The notes under the pieces: generated by a model
The model's input: the letters and a program-made list of their open reading frames with translations, nothing else
The model's database searches: none
What the model was told of the DNA's origin: nothing
Assembly (NCBI GenBank): GCA_030039775.1
Contig: JASHUX010000459.1
Location: 1-6,199 of the forward strand
DNA: 6,199 bases
Reading direction: 5' to 3'
Source of the DNA: Alphaproteobacteria bacterium
Lineage (GTDB): Bacteria > Pseudomonadota > Alphaproteobacteria > ATCC43930 > CGMCC-115725
Shown here: in pieces, positions 1 through 6,199 of the stretch
Numbering within the stretch: position 1 is the first letter of the stretch
Layout of the letters: each line of letters opens with the position of its first letter
Translations under genes and position numbers: made by a program

Positions 1-210
1 GACCTCGTCTTTCTTGACCCGCCCTATCGCGAGGCGGTCGCTGCGCCGGCGCTCGAGGCGCTCGCCGAGCAGGGCTGGCTTGCGGACGGCGCGGTCGTGT
101 CGCTCGAACTCCCGGGCAAGACCAATTTCGATCCGCCCCGAGGCTTTGCCCCGCTCGATACGCGCCGCTACGGCAAAACACGCATCGTGTTCTTGCGGTA
201 CGGCGACTAG
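1..210 (+). CDS. rsmD: 16S rRNA (guanine(966)-N(2))-methyltransferase RsmD, C-terminal part
   Basis: The window opens inside this gene; frame 1 gives 69 residues ending in TAG at 208-210. RsmD methylates N2 of G966 in 16S rRNA using S-adenosylmethionine during assembly of the small ribosomal subunit, in the cytoplasm. The visible part begins DLVFLDPPYR, the Asp-Pro-Pro-Tyr motif that binds the target base in N2-guanine and N6-adenine methyltransferases. It ends with the family's usual tail, an Arg-Xaa-Tyr-Gly-Xaa-Thr stretch followed by a hydrophobic strand (RRYGKTRIVFLRYGD). About two thirds of the protein, including the SAM-binding loop, lies outside the window, so start and length cannot be judged. 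It faces the SDR gene tail to tail with 30 bp between the stops. Another methyltransferase with a DPPY motif is possible, but the tail fits RsmD best. Confidence 0.87.
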   Translation, partial: DLVFLDPPYREAVAAPALEALAEQGWLADGAVVSLELPGKTNFDPPRGFAPLDTRRYGKTRIVFLRYGD

Positions 211-229
211 ATCGTCGTGGTCGGTGGTC

Positions 230-256
230 GGCGAAAACGGCTATATCGTTTTCGTC
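230..256. terminator. Candidate hairpin between convergent rsmD and SDR genes
   Basis: The arms GGCGAAAACGG (230-240) and TCGTTTTCGTC (246-256) can pair over 11 positions, two of them G-U type on the plus strand, around a 5-base loop. The hairpin lies between two convergent genes and includes the SDR stop codon and its last few codons. A two-way terminator is a reasonable reading. However, there is no clear U-run after the stem on either strand and the stem centre is A/T-rich, so this is only a candidate. Confidence 0.3.
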
Positions 257-1020
257 GATCCCCCTTCGATGTCGATGAGCGAGCCGTGGAGCAGGCTGCC
301 TTTTTTCGACACGATGAACGCGACCAAATGCGCAATGTCCTCGGGCTCGCCGATGCGCGTGATGTTCTGCGCCTTGACCATGCGCGCGATCACCTGGTCG
401 ACCGAAATGCCGTCGCGTTTTGCCACCGCTTCCATACCGACAATCTGGCGGTCGGTCCTGACCGGTCCGGGATTGACGGCGTTGATCTGAATCCCGTCGG
501 CAATACCCAGTTCGGCAATCGCCTTGGTGAAAGAAAGGCACGCCGCGTTGACGGAACCCCCGATGGCGAAATGCGCGCCCGGCGTGCGGCCGCCCGCGCC
601 GATGATGTTGACGATGGAGCCGCGGCGCCTTTTCAGCTCCGGCCAGGCCGCGCGCGTCAACCGCACGGTGCAATAATATTTGAGCGCGAAGCCGTCGATG
701 AATTGTTCGTCGGTGAGCGACAGGAAATCGCCGCGCTGCGTGGCGCCCGCGTTGTTCACCACGATGTTGATGCCGCCGAATTTCTGTACCGTCGCAGCCG
801 CAAGCTTGGCCGGCGCGTCCGGTTGGCGCAGATCGAGCGCCGTGAAATCGGCGACGCCGCGCGCGTTCGTGATCTCGCCGACCGTCTGCTCGCAATTCTT
901 GGCATCGCGCGACGAAATCATCACTGACGCGCCTTCCTTCGCCAATTCCTGCGCGACCGCGCGGCCGATGCCGCGGCTGCCGCCCGTGACGATCGCGATC
1001 TTTCCCGAAAGCTCAAGCAT
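241..1020 (-). CDS. SDR-family (Rossmann-fold) protein with substituted catalytic tetrad
   Basis: The gene encodes 259 residues, the normal length of a classical short-chain dehydrogenase/reductase. The cofactor half is intact: the glycine-rich TGGSRGIG motif at residues 12-19 after the first strand, a D-L pair near 63-64, and NNAG at 89-92. R38 after the second strand hints at NADP(H), by inference. The C-terminal half has the family's NPGPVRT stretch (183-189), GEPEDIA and a final EGGSTKTI. The catalytic half is unusual. Aligned by eye, the tetrad Asn, Ser, Tyr and Lys falls on A112, G141, G154 and N158, within a GAGGRTPGAHF/IGGSVNAA segment. It may therefore bind a nucleotide without standard SDR chemistry, or use other residues. 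The ATG follows a GAGGGAG ribosome-binding site. It is the last gene of a probable operon, 29 bp after the glycosyltransferase. The substrate cannot be predicted. Confidence 0.9.
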   Translation of the reverse strand: MLELSGKIAIVTGGSRGIGRAVAQELAKEGASVMISSRDAKNCEQTVGEITNARGVADFTALDLRQPDAPAKLAAATVQKFGGINIVVNNAGATQRGDFLSLTDEQFIDGFALKYYCTVRLTRAAWPELKRRRGSIVNIIGAGGRTPGAHFAIGGSVNAACLSFTKAIAELGIADGIQINAVNPGPVRTDRQIVGMEAVAKRDGISVDQVIARMVKAQNITRIGEPEDIAHLVAFIVSKKGSLLHGSLIDIEGGSTKTI

Positions 1021-1049
1021 GGCGTGCGCTCCCTCTGATTCCGCGCATC

Positions 1050-2171
1050 CTAGCCGACACCAGCGAGCGCAAGGAATGCGTCTTCGAGCGCGCGGGATTG
1101 CGTTTTGGCGTCGAAGCGCGCGACCGCCGTATTCCGGGCGGCGGCGCCGAGCCGGGCGCGCAGGTCCGGATCGTGGATCAATCGCGTCATCGCATCGGCA
1201 AGAGCGCGCGCGTCGCGCGGTGCTACCAACAAGCCGTCGGCGCCGTCCGCGATTGCTTCGACGATGCCGGAATGACGCGAGCCGATCACCGGCGTGCCTT
1301 GCGCCATGGCTTCGAGCACCACCGTCGGCAGGCCTTCCTCGTCGCCCGAGGCGGCGGTGACGCTGGGCACGATCAGGGCGAGGGCGCCGCGCATCCGCGC
1401 ACGCACGTCGGCCGGCGGCTGCCAGCCGAGAAATTTCACGCCCGCCAGCGACGCCGCTTCATGCCGCAGATCCGCGCCGAGCTGCCCGTCGCCGATCAGC
1501 ACCAGTTGCGTCGTGTCGCCGGTCTCGCGCACGAGCCGCATCGCGTCGAGCAGATGGGATGCGCCTTTCTTCTCCACGAACCGGCCGACGAACAGCAAGT
1601 AGGGTTCCGCCGCCGCGGGCGGCGCGACCGGCAAATCGGTTTCGATGCCGAGACGGATCACGCGGAGTTTCACCGCCGGGAAGCCGCGCCCCAGCAGTAC
1701 GTCACGAATATGGTCGGAGACGCAATGGAACAACGCCGCGTCGCGCATCAGCGCCTCCATCCGGCGCTGATAGATGGTCGGAATGACGCGGCGGCGGTAA
1801 TGCGTTTCCTTGGTGGCGTCGCCGCCATGGAACGTGACGGCGAGCGGCACGCCGAGCGCCCGCGCCAACGGCAGGGCCAAGGTGCCACCGCGGCCGAAAT
1901 GCGCATGGATCAGGCGCGGCTTGAGCACCGCGAGATCGGGCCGCGACGGCACCCGGCCGAATTGTTTGAAAAGGGCGCGGTCGAAGGTACCGCCGCCGAC
2001 GCGCACGATCGGCGCGCCGAACGACGCGGCCCCATCCTCGATATGCGAGCCGAGCCAGACCGGCGACAGCCGGTCGAAGCCTGAATACATCCGCTGCAGG
2101 AACGAAACCTCGGAACGCACCCCGAGACGGTCGCGATAGACCAGGATTACATTGTCGCGACCGCCGTTCAC
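1050..2171 (-). CDS. Family 4 glycosyltransferase (GT-B fold)
   Basis: This is a retaining glycosyltransferase that moves a sugar from a nucleotide-sugar donor to an acceptor, normally at the inner face of the cytoplasmic membrane during polysaccharide or glycolipid synthesis. From the GTG start it is 373 residues. The N-terminal acceptor domain opens with ILVYRDRLGVRSEVSFLQR and contains HAHFGRGG (residues 89-96) and VTFHGGD (112-118). The C-terminal donor domain (PF00534-type) has LFVGRFVEKKG (193-203), an LIGDG strand and the E-x7-E motif EEGLPTVVLEAMA, with E279 and E287. GTG at 2171-2169 is preferred because the VYRDRLxxRSE opening normally sits at the very N-terminus. An ATG at 2243 would add 24 residues lying entirely inside the upstream gene's coding end. 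The start is 4 bp after the AIM24-type stop, which suggests translational coupling. No other polysaccharide genes are nearby, so donor and acceptor are unknown. Confidence 0.92.
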   Translation of the reverse strand: MNGGRDNVILVYRDRLGVRSEVSFLQRMYSGFDRLSPVWLGSHIEDGAASFGAPIVRVGGGTFDRALFKQFGRVPSRPDLAVLKPRLIHAHFGRGGTLALPLARALGVPLAVTFHGGDATKETHYRRRVIPTIYQRRMEALMRDAALFHCVSDHIRDVLLGRGFPAVKLRVIRLGIETDLPVAPPAAAEPYLLFVGRFVEKKGASHLLDAMRLVRETGDTTQLVLIGDGQLGADLRHEAASLAGVKFLGWQPPADVRARMRGALALIVPSVTAASGDEEGLPTVVLEAMAQGTPVIGSRHSGIVEAIADGADGLLVAPRDARALADAMTRLIHDPDLRARLGAAARNTAVARFDAKTQSRALEDAFLALAGVG

Positions 2172-2175
2172 CCCG

Positions 2176-2952
2176 TCAGCTCTTGTTGCTGCCGCCCAAA
2201 ATGCTGCCAAGCACGCCCCCAACGACCGCGGCCGCGGCGGCATTGCCGACCGCCTGGCCGGCGGTCTGGGGCGCGCCCGACGGCGCCGGCAGGTAATAGG
2301 CGATCTCCTCGGCCAGGTTCATGATCGGCATGCTTTGCAGCACGACGTGGCCCGGCCCGGTCACGGTGGCAAGGAACAAGCCTTCGCCGCCGAATAGGAT
2401 ATTGGAAAAGCCCGGCACCATCTGAATGTCGAAATGGATGGTCGGGTCCATGATGCCGACATGCCCCGCATGGACCAGGAGCTTTTCGCCCACCGTGAGA
2501 TCGCGCTCGACGATCTCGCCCGAGAGATCGAGGAACACCGTGCCCGGCCCGGTCACCTTTTGGAGAATGAAGCCCTGCCCGCCGAACAGGCCGGCGCCGA
2601 TATTCTTCTGGAACGAGATCGCGAAGGTCACGGTCTTTTCCGCAACCAGGAACGTCTCCTTGCGGCAGATCAGCGATTCGCCGGCGGCGAGCTGGATCAC
2701 TTTGATGACGCCGGGAAAACGCGGCGCGAACGCGACATGACCCTGGCCTTTCGCGGTGAAATTGGTGACGAACAGCGAGCCGCCTGAAAGCGAGCGCTTG
2801 ATTCCGGAAAATAGGCCGCCCCCCGTATTGGTCGCCATGTCGACCTGATCGTTCATCCAGCACATACAATTGGTCTGACTGTAGACCGTCTCGCCCGGTG
2901 CCAAGTCGATGGCCACGGTCTGCATCACCGTGCCGGTAATCGTGTACTTCAT
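2176..2952 (-). CDS. AIM24 family protein (TIGR00266/DUF124-like)
   Basis: The 258-residue product belongs to the AIM24 family, named after a yeast mitochondrial inner-membrane protein; bacterial members have no settled biochemical role. The diagnostic feature is a glycine-rich beta repeat. FGGQGFILQKVTGPGTVFL (residues 123-141) and FGGEGLFLATVTGPGHVVL (187-205) are clear copies, and GGSLFVTNFTAKGQGHVAF (57-75) is a weaker third. This matches the family's threefold beta architecture. Further family signs are LAPGETV near the start, LAAGESLICRKETFLV (88-103) and VGEKLLVHAGHVG (154-166). There is no signal peptide. Residues 231-254 form an Ala/Gly/Val-rich tail with GG pairs at 245-246 and 253-254 before a polar end (SNKS); it resembles a glycine-zipper or membrane-associating segment. 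The ATG follows a good AAGGGGGA ribosome-binding site. It is the first gene of the tight AIM24-GT-SDR series. Confidence 0.9.
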   Translation of the reverse strand: MKYTITGTVMQTVAIDLAPGETVYSQTNCMCWMNDQVDMATNTGGGLFSGIKRSLSGGSLFVTNFTAKGQGHVAFAPRFPGVIKVIQLAAGESLICRKETFLVAEKTVTFAISFQKNIGAGLFGGQGFILQKVTGPGTVFLDLSGEIVERDLTVGEKLLVHAGHVGIMDPTIHFDIQMVPGFSNILFGGEGLFLATVTGPGHVVLQSMPIMNLAEEIAYYLPAPSGAPQTAGQAVGNAAAAAVVGGVLGSILGGSNKS

Positions 2953-2981
2953 TACTGTCCCCCTTGATGCGTTGCGGCGGC

Positions 2982-3008
2982 ACTATAGCAGTTTCGCAGT
3001 ACCGTCAC
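2982..3008 (-). promoter_or_regulatory. Candidate sigma70-type promoter for the AIM24-GT-SDR genes
   Basis: Read on the minus strand, GTGACG (3008-3003) is followed after 15 bases by TATAGT (2987-2982). The latter is directly preceded by TGC, giving an extended -10 element (TGCTATAGT). Transcription would begin near 2975, leaving a short leader of about 23 bases with the AIM24 ribosome-binding site. The spacer is shorter than the optimum 17, which an extended -10 can offset. The element sits in the 112-bp gap after the esterase gene, so the downstream trio may be transcribed on its own. Confidence 0.4.
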
Positions 3009-3064
3009 CCGGCGGGCGGCAAGCATCAACGGGCCGATCGTCTTTATCGGTTTTTCCCCGATCC

Positions 3065-4659
3065 CTATTCGACGCATTTGAAGTTCGCCGCGTCTTCGCT
3101 GTCGCCCGAGCCCTTGTACTGTGCGTGTCGCGGCCAAGCGCAGAGCGGGCGCGAGCGGCCGGGGACGGTGTGGCCGGTCGCGACGACGTAATCCGGCGCT
3201 TTGCCTTGCTCGACCCAATCCACCACCGCGGTCAGCAGGTCGAAATTGTCGAGCGCCGGACCGCCGCCGCAATGGAGCATGCCGGGCACGGCGAAGAAAC
3301 GGCTCGATTGCGCGCGCACCTTGTCCGGGGCCGCCCGAGTCCTTCGCCATCTTTTCGTAATACTGCAGCGTGTCGAGCGGCGAGAACCACGGATCGCTCC
3401 AGCCGTGGAAATAGAGAATCTTGCCGCCATGGGCGAAAAAACTGGTGAGATTGGTCCATTTCACGGTGTCGGTGAGCTGCGTGATGCCGTTGGCCTCGCT
3501 GCGATCCTGGATCGCATCGACATCGATGGTCGGATAAGCCTTGGGATTGACGGGGCTGCTGCCGGCGCTGCGCAGGATGCCGGGAATGAAACTCTGCGCG
3601 TCGATGCCGGAATCCCACGGGAACGCCGGATAGACTTGCGTGCCACGCGAATTCTTCGGGCCCGCAAACGCCTTCGTCAGCGCGCCGACCTGCTGCGGCG
3701 AGAGGCATGACTCGGTCCCCCTTGGCATTGCAGCGCCGCCGGATCGAAGTGGCATGCCTTGGGATTGAAGATCATGCCATCTTTGACGCCGTCATCCGCA
3801 TCGCACGCTTTGAGGATGCCGTCGACGACGAGCTTGCGATCGGCCGCGGAGAACGCCTTGGTCGGATCGGGTTTGCCCGCTGCATCCTTCGGCGCGATCT
3901 GCGTCATCTGATAATTGAACCAGGCGAGGCCGAGGTTCGACATGCCCGTGTTCATCGCCGGATCGCCCGAGACGATGCCGTCGAATTCTTCGGGATAGCG
4001 TTCCGACGCCAGCATGCCCTCACGCCGCCCGTCGAGCAGCCGGTGAAATAGGCATGCGTGGCAGGCGCGCCGAAATAGGCGGCAACGATCGCCTTGCCGG
4101 TGGCCGCGATCTCGCCGACGGACGAATTGGCGAAATTCAGCGTCGCTTCTTGATCGGCAAAAAACGACGGATCGAACACCGCGCCTTTGTGGCCGCTATC
4201 GGTCGCGATGACGGCGAAGCCGCGCGCCAGCGCCGGATCACCGCCCGCCGCGGTCATGCCGAGCGACGGGTTGATCGTGCCGTTGAGGCCGCCGCCGCCT
4301 TGGAACAGGAACCGCCCGTTCCATTTGTCCGGCAGCGCGATCGCGAAACCGAGCGCGTAAGGCTTGCCGCCGACACCGACGCGTTTATCGACCGTGCCGT
4401 CGGCGCGGCAATAGGACGGAATCGCGACGCCGACCGTCATCGGCGCCGGCGGCATCCATTGCACGGTGTTGGGCGGCGATTCCGGCACGGCCGTCGCTTT
4501 GTCGATGACGATGGTCGTGCCGGGAATCTTGAGGCCGACGAGCGCCGCGCATTGCATCGCCGGCCCGGTCGTCGGCGCGGTTTGAGCGCGCGAAGACACG
4601 CTGCAGAAAAGCGCCGTCGCCATCGTGAGCGCGGCTGCGCCGGTCGCGAAACGGTTCAT
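3065..4659 (-). pseudogene. Tannase/feruloyl esterase family hydrolase, disrupted by three frameshifts
   Basis: The frames join to a secreted alpha/beta-hydrolase of the tannase/feruloyl esterase family (PF07519), which cuts ester bonds of plant phenolics such as gallates and feruloyl esters. Restoring three single bases gives 531 residues, normal for the family. ATG at 4659-4657 follows a GGGAGGAAG ribosome-binding site. Residues 1-25 form a Sec signal peptide ending SSRA before QT. The nucleophile lies in GCSTGG (C208, S209), the acid in FHGWSDPW (D423) and the base in MLHCGGG (H463, C464), the family's CS-D-HC set with its disulfide. The C-terminus reads SEDAANFKCVE. The breaks are: one base missing near 4023-4027, just after GCSTGG (the next frame resumes GMLASERYPEEFDGIVSGD); one missing in a G5 run at 3717-3721; and one extra in a G4 run at 3327-3330. 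As written the first frame ends early. It is either a recent pseudogene or a working gene with sequence errors. The exact substrate is unknown. Confidence 0.88.
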
Positions 4660-4692
4660 TTTTCTTCCTCCCGACGACGTCAATTTTTCGTT

Positions 4693-4723
4693 GGCAGCAT
4701 AGCGGTCGACAGAATTTGCTGCC
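4693..4723. promoter_or_regulatory. Inverted repeat in the divergent intergenic region
   Basis: Perfect 7-base arms GGCAGCA (4693-4699) and TGCTGCC (4717-4723) are separated by 17 bases. The repeat lies 33 bp upstream of the esterase start and within the 139-bp gap shared by the two divergent genes. It could be a regulator's operator or a leader hairpin of the esterase transcript. No specific regulator can be named and no regulator gene is in the window. Confidence 0.25.
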
Positions 4724-4742
4724 GTAATCTTTCTGCAACTAA

Positions 4743-4754
4743 AATTTGCAAATT
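4743..4754. promoter_or_regulatory. 12-bp perfect palindrome, possible operator
   Basis: AATTTGCAAATT is a perfect 12-base palindrome in the AT-richest stretch of an otherwise GC-rich window. It overlaps the candidate -35 element of the phosphoesterase gene. Dimeric regulators often bind such sites, and here binding would block the plus-strand promoter and could affect the divergent esterase gene. The regulator is unknown and chance occurrence cannot be excluded. Confidence 0.3.
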
Positions 4755-4775
4755 ATTCGGGTAGGTCGCTAAATA
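4746..4775 (+). promoter_or_regulatory. Candidate promoter for the phosphoesterase gene
   Basis: TTGCAA (4746-4751) and TAAATA (4770-4775) are separated by 18 bases, roughly a sigma70-like arrangement, about 24 bp before the ATG at 4799. The match is modest (4 of 6 and 3 of 6 to consensus), but it is the best candidate in the gap and the region is locally AT-rich. The leader would be short and include the GGAGGGG ribosome-binding site at 4789-4795. Confidence 0.3.
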
Positions 4776-4798
4776 TGTGCACGTCATTGGAGGGGACC

Positions 4799-6199
4799 AT
4801 GGCGAATCAGCTATCCAAGATCGGCCATATTGTCGTGTTGGCGCTGGAAAACCGGTCGTTCGACCAGATGCTCGGGTTTCTCTACACGGATCCGACGAAC
4901 AACATCGTCACCCGCCCGGATTTCGAAGGGTTGACCGGCAACGAGACCAATCCCGATGCCAACGGAAAGCCGGTCAAGGTGTTTCGCATCGAGCCCGACA
5001 CCAAAAACGGCTACTTCATGCCGGGGTGCGATCCCGGCGAAGCCTACCAGCAAGTCAACCAACAATTGTTCGGCTCGATCGAGCCGCCAGTGCCCCCCAT
5101 CGCCACAAATCAAGGGTTCCTGAAAAATTTCGCCGCCAATCTTGCCCAGCGTGCCAAACAGCCCAGCTGGCACGTGCTACCGGGCACGGTCGCGACAAAT
5201 ATCATGGGGATGTTCGCGCCCGAGACGTTACCGGTGCTCTCGGCGCTCGCACGGGGCTATGCCGTATGCGATCACTGGTTCGCATCGGTGCCGACCGAGA
5301 CGATGCCCAATCGCGCCTTCATGTGCGCCGCGACCTCGCAAGGCAAGCTCGGCGACAGCCATGTCACGCCCTTCACGGTGCCGAGCATCTTCGGGCAGCT
5401 TGAGAACGCCGGCATCGGCTGGTCGATCTATGGATACACCGCCGAGCCGCTGACACGTGCCGATTTTCCCGACACGATGAAGGCCGACAACAGCCATTTC
5501 GGAAAATTCAGCGACTTCAAAGCGGCGGCAAAGGCGGGAAAGCTGCCCGCCTACACCTTCCTCGAGCCGGAATGGTCGTCCACCGGCAACAGCCAGCATC
5601 CGAACTACGATGTGGCGTTTGGCGAACAGTTGATCCACGACGTGTATTACGCGCTGCAAGCCGGTCCAAACTGGCAGCAGACGCTGCTGATCGTCACCTA
5701 CGATGAACATGGCGGAAATTTCGATCACGTGCCGCCGCCGCTCGGCGCGATGCCGCCGGACAATTCCGCGGGTCAGTTCGACTTCGACTTCAAACGGTTT
5801 GGCGTGCGCGTCCCGTGCGTCCTCATTTCCCCGCTGATCGCCGCCGGCACCGTATTTCGGGTTCCAACGGGAACGACGCCATTGGACCATACCTCGATCT
5901 TGAAGACGGTCGAGCGGCGCTGGGGATTGACGCCGCTCACGGCGCGCGACGCGGCCGCGCCCGACATCGGCGATGTCCTTACGCTATCGATACCGCGCAC
6001 CGACGATCCGTTGGCCGGCGTGACGGTGCCACGTTCGGGTCGCACGCCGCCGGGCCCAAACGAACCGTCGCACTTACAGAAGGTCCACGCCGAAACCGTG
6101 TCCAACCTGGCGGTCGCAGACAGCAAGGGCCGGACCTATCACGAAATGCCGCGGCTGCGGACCGCGAAGGACTATTCGCACTACATCGGTCATCGCGTG
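4799..6199 (+). CDS. Phosphoesterase family protein (phospholipase C / acid phosphatase AcpA type), 3' end cut off
   Basis: This open frame gives 467 residues without a stop and leaves the window. It belongs to the PF04185 phosphoesterase family, which hydrolyses phosphoesters such as phospholipid headgroups or phosphomonoesters with an alkaline-phosphatase-like fold. HIVVLALENRSFDQMLGF (residues 10-27) holds the metal-site E17/N18. VPTETMPNR (164-172) carries T168 at the T-x-P-N-R place of the presumed Thr nucleophile. YDEHGGNFDHVPPP (301-314) supplies the D302/E303 and H310 region, and HTSILKTVERRWGL begins at H364. Start ATG 4799-4801 is preceded by GGAGGGG at good spacing, and the first family motif begins ten residues later. 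There is therefore no room for a Tat or Sec signal peptide, unlike well-known exported phospholipases C. It is transcribed divergently from the esterase. Family members are often about this long, so probably little is missing. Phospholipase versus phosphatase activity cannot be decided here. Confidence 0.93.
   Translation, partial: MANQLSKIGHIVVLALENRSFDQMLGFLYTDPTNNIVTRPDFEGLTGNETNPDANGKPVKVFRIEPDTKNGYFMPGCDPGEAYQQVNQQLFGSIEPPVPPIATNQGFLKNFAANLAQRAKQPSWHVLPGTVATNIMGMFAPETLPVLSALARGYAVCDHWFASVPTETMPNRAFMCAATSQGKLGDSHVTPFTVPSIFGQLENAGIGWSIYGYTAEPLTRADFPDTMKADNSHFGKFSDFKAAAKAGKLPAYTFLEPEWSSTGNSQHPNYDVAFGEQLIHDVYYALQAGPNWQQTLLIVTYDEHGGNFDHVPPPLGAMPPDNSAGQFDFDFKRFGVRVPCVLISPLIAAGTVFRVPTGTTPLDHTSILKTVERRWGLTPLTARDAAAPDIGDVLTLSIPRTDDPLAGVTVPRSGRTPPGPNEPSHLQKVHAETVSNLAVADSKGRTYHEMPRLRTAKDYSHYIGHRV

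Noticed and set aside
217..927. 236-codon plus-strand open frame opposite the SDR gene
   Set aside because: It is an antisense shadow: Arg/Asp-rich, no recognisable domain, while the opposite strand encodes a clear SDR protein with a ribosome-binding site.
1098..2084. 328-codon plus-strand open frame opposite the glycosyltransferase
   Set aside because: It is very rich in Arg, His and Ala with no domain, as expected of a mirror frame in high-GC DNA; the minus strand holds the GT4 motifs.
2172..2243. 24-residue N-terminal extension of the glycosyltransferase from an ATG at 2243
   Set aside because: It lies wholly inside the AIM24-type gene's coding end and precedes the usual N-terminus of GT4 proteins.
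3046..3062. Possible terminator after the esterase gene (ATCGG / CCGAT arms around TTTTTCC)
   Set aside because: The stem is only 5 bp and there is no U-run downstream on the minus strand, so it is too weak to call.
4054..4764. 236-codon plus-strand frame opposite the esterase and running into the intergenic region
   Set aside because: It has extreme Arg content and no motif, and overlaps the coding strand of the tannase-family gene on the other side.
4811..5890. Minus-strand open frames opposite the phosphoesterase gene (4811-5173 and 5228-5890)
   Set aside because: They are antisense to a protein with four clear phosphoesterase motifs and carry no recognisable domain.
1..6199. CRISPR arrays, tRNA/rRNA genes, insertion sequences, toxin-antitoxin or phage-defence genes
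   Set aside because: No spaced direct repeats, RNA gene signatures, transposase motifs or defence-type domains were seen on either strand.

Overview
The window is high-GC bacterial DNA with strong G/C preference at third codon positions. Its gene content (an rsmD end, AIM24-type protein, GT4 glycosyltransferase, SDR protein, tannase-family esterase and PLC-type phosphoesterase) best fits a soil or plant-associated proteobacterium, probably an alphaproteobacterium. That placement is inferred from composition and gene style, not from a marker gene. No RNA genes, CRISPR array, insertion sequence or phage gene was seen.

Layout. Positions 1-210 (+) hold the 3' end of rsmD, a 16S rRNA methyltransferase. 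Converging on it, only 30 bp away, is a minus-strand series reading right to left. First is a tannase/feruloyl-esterase-family secreted hydrolase (4659-3065) whose frame is broken in three places. Next are an AIM24-family protein (2952-2176), a GT4 glycosyltransferase (2171-1050) and an SDR-fold protein (1020-241). The last three are packed with gaps of 4 and 29 bp and look like one transcription unit, with a plausible promoter just upstream of the AIM24 gene. To the right, divergent from the tannase gene across a 139-bp AT-richer gap, a phosphoesterase of the phospholipase C/acid phosphatase AcpA family starts at 4799 (+) and runs off the window end without a stop.

How the genes relate. The esterase is predicted to be exported and to cut ester bonds of plant phenolics. 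The phosphoesterase would release phosphate or headgroups from phosphoesters. They share a control region with two inverted repeats and could be co-regulated, but the sequence does not prove this. The AIM24-GT-SDR trio is a probable operon with no obvious common pathway.

The most notable points are three compensable single-base frameshifts in the esterase, with a fully preserved Cys-Ser / Asp / His-Cys catalytic set, and an SDR protein in which all four positions of the classical Asn-Ser-Tyr-Lys tetrad appear substituted. I found no convincing previously undescribed multi-gene system.
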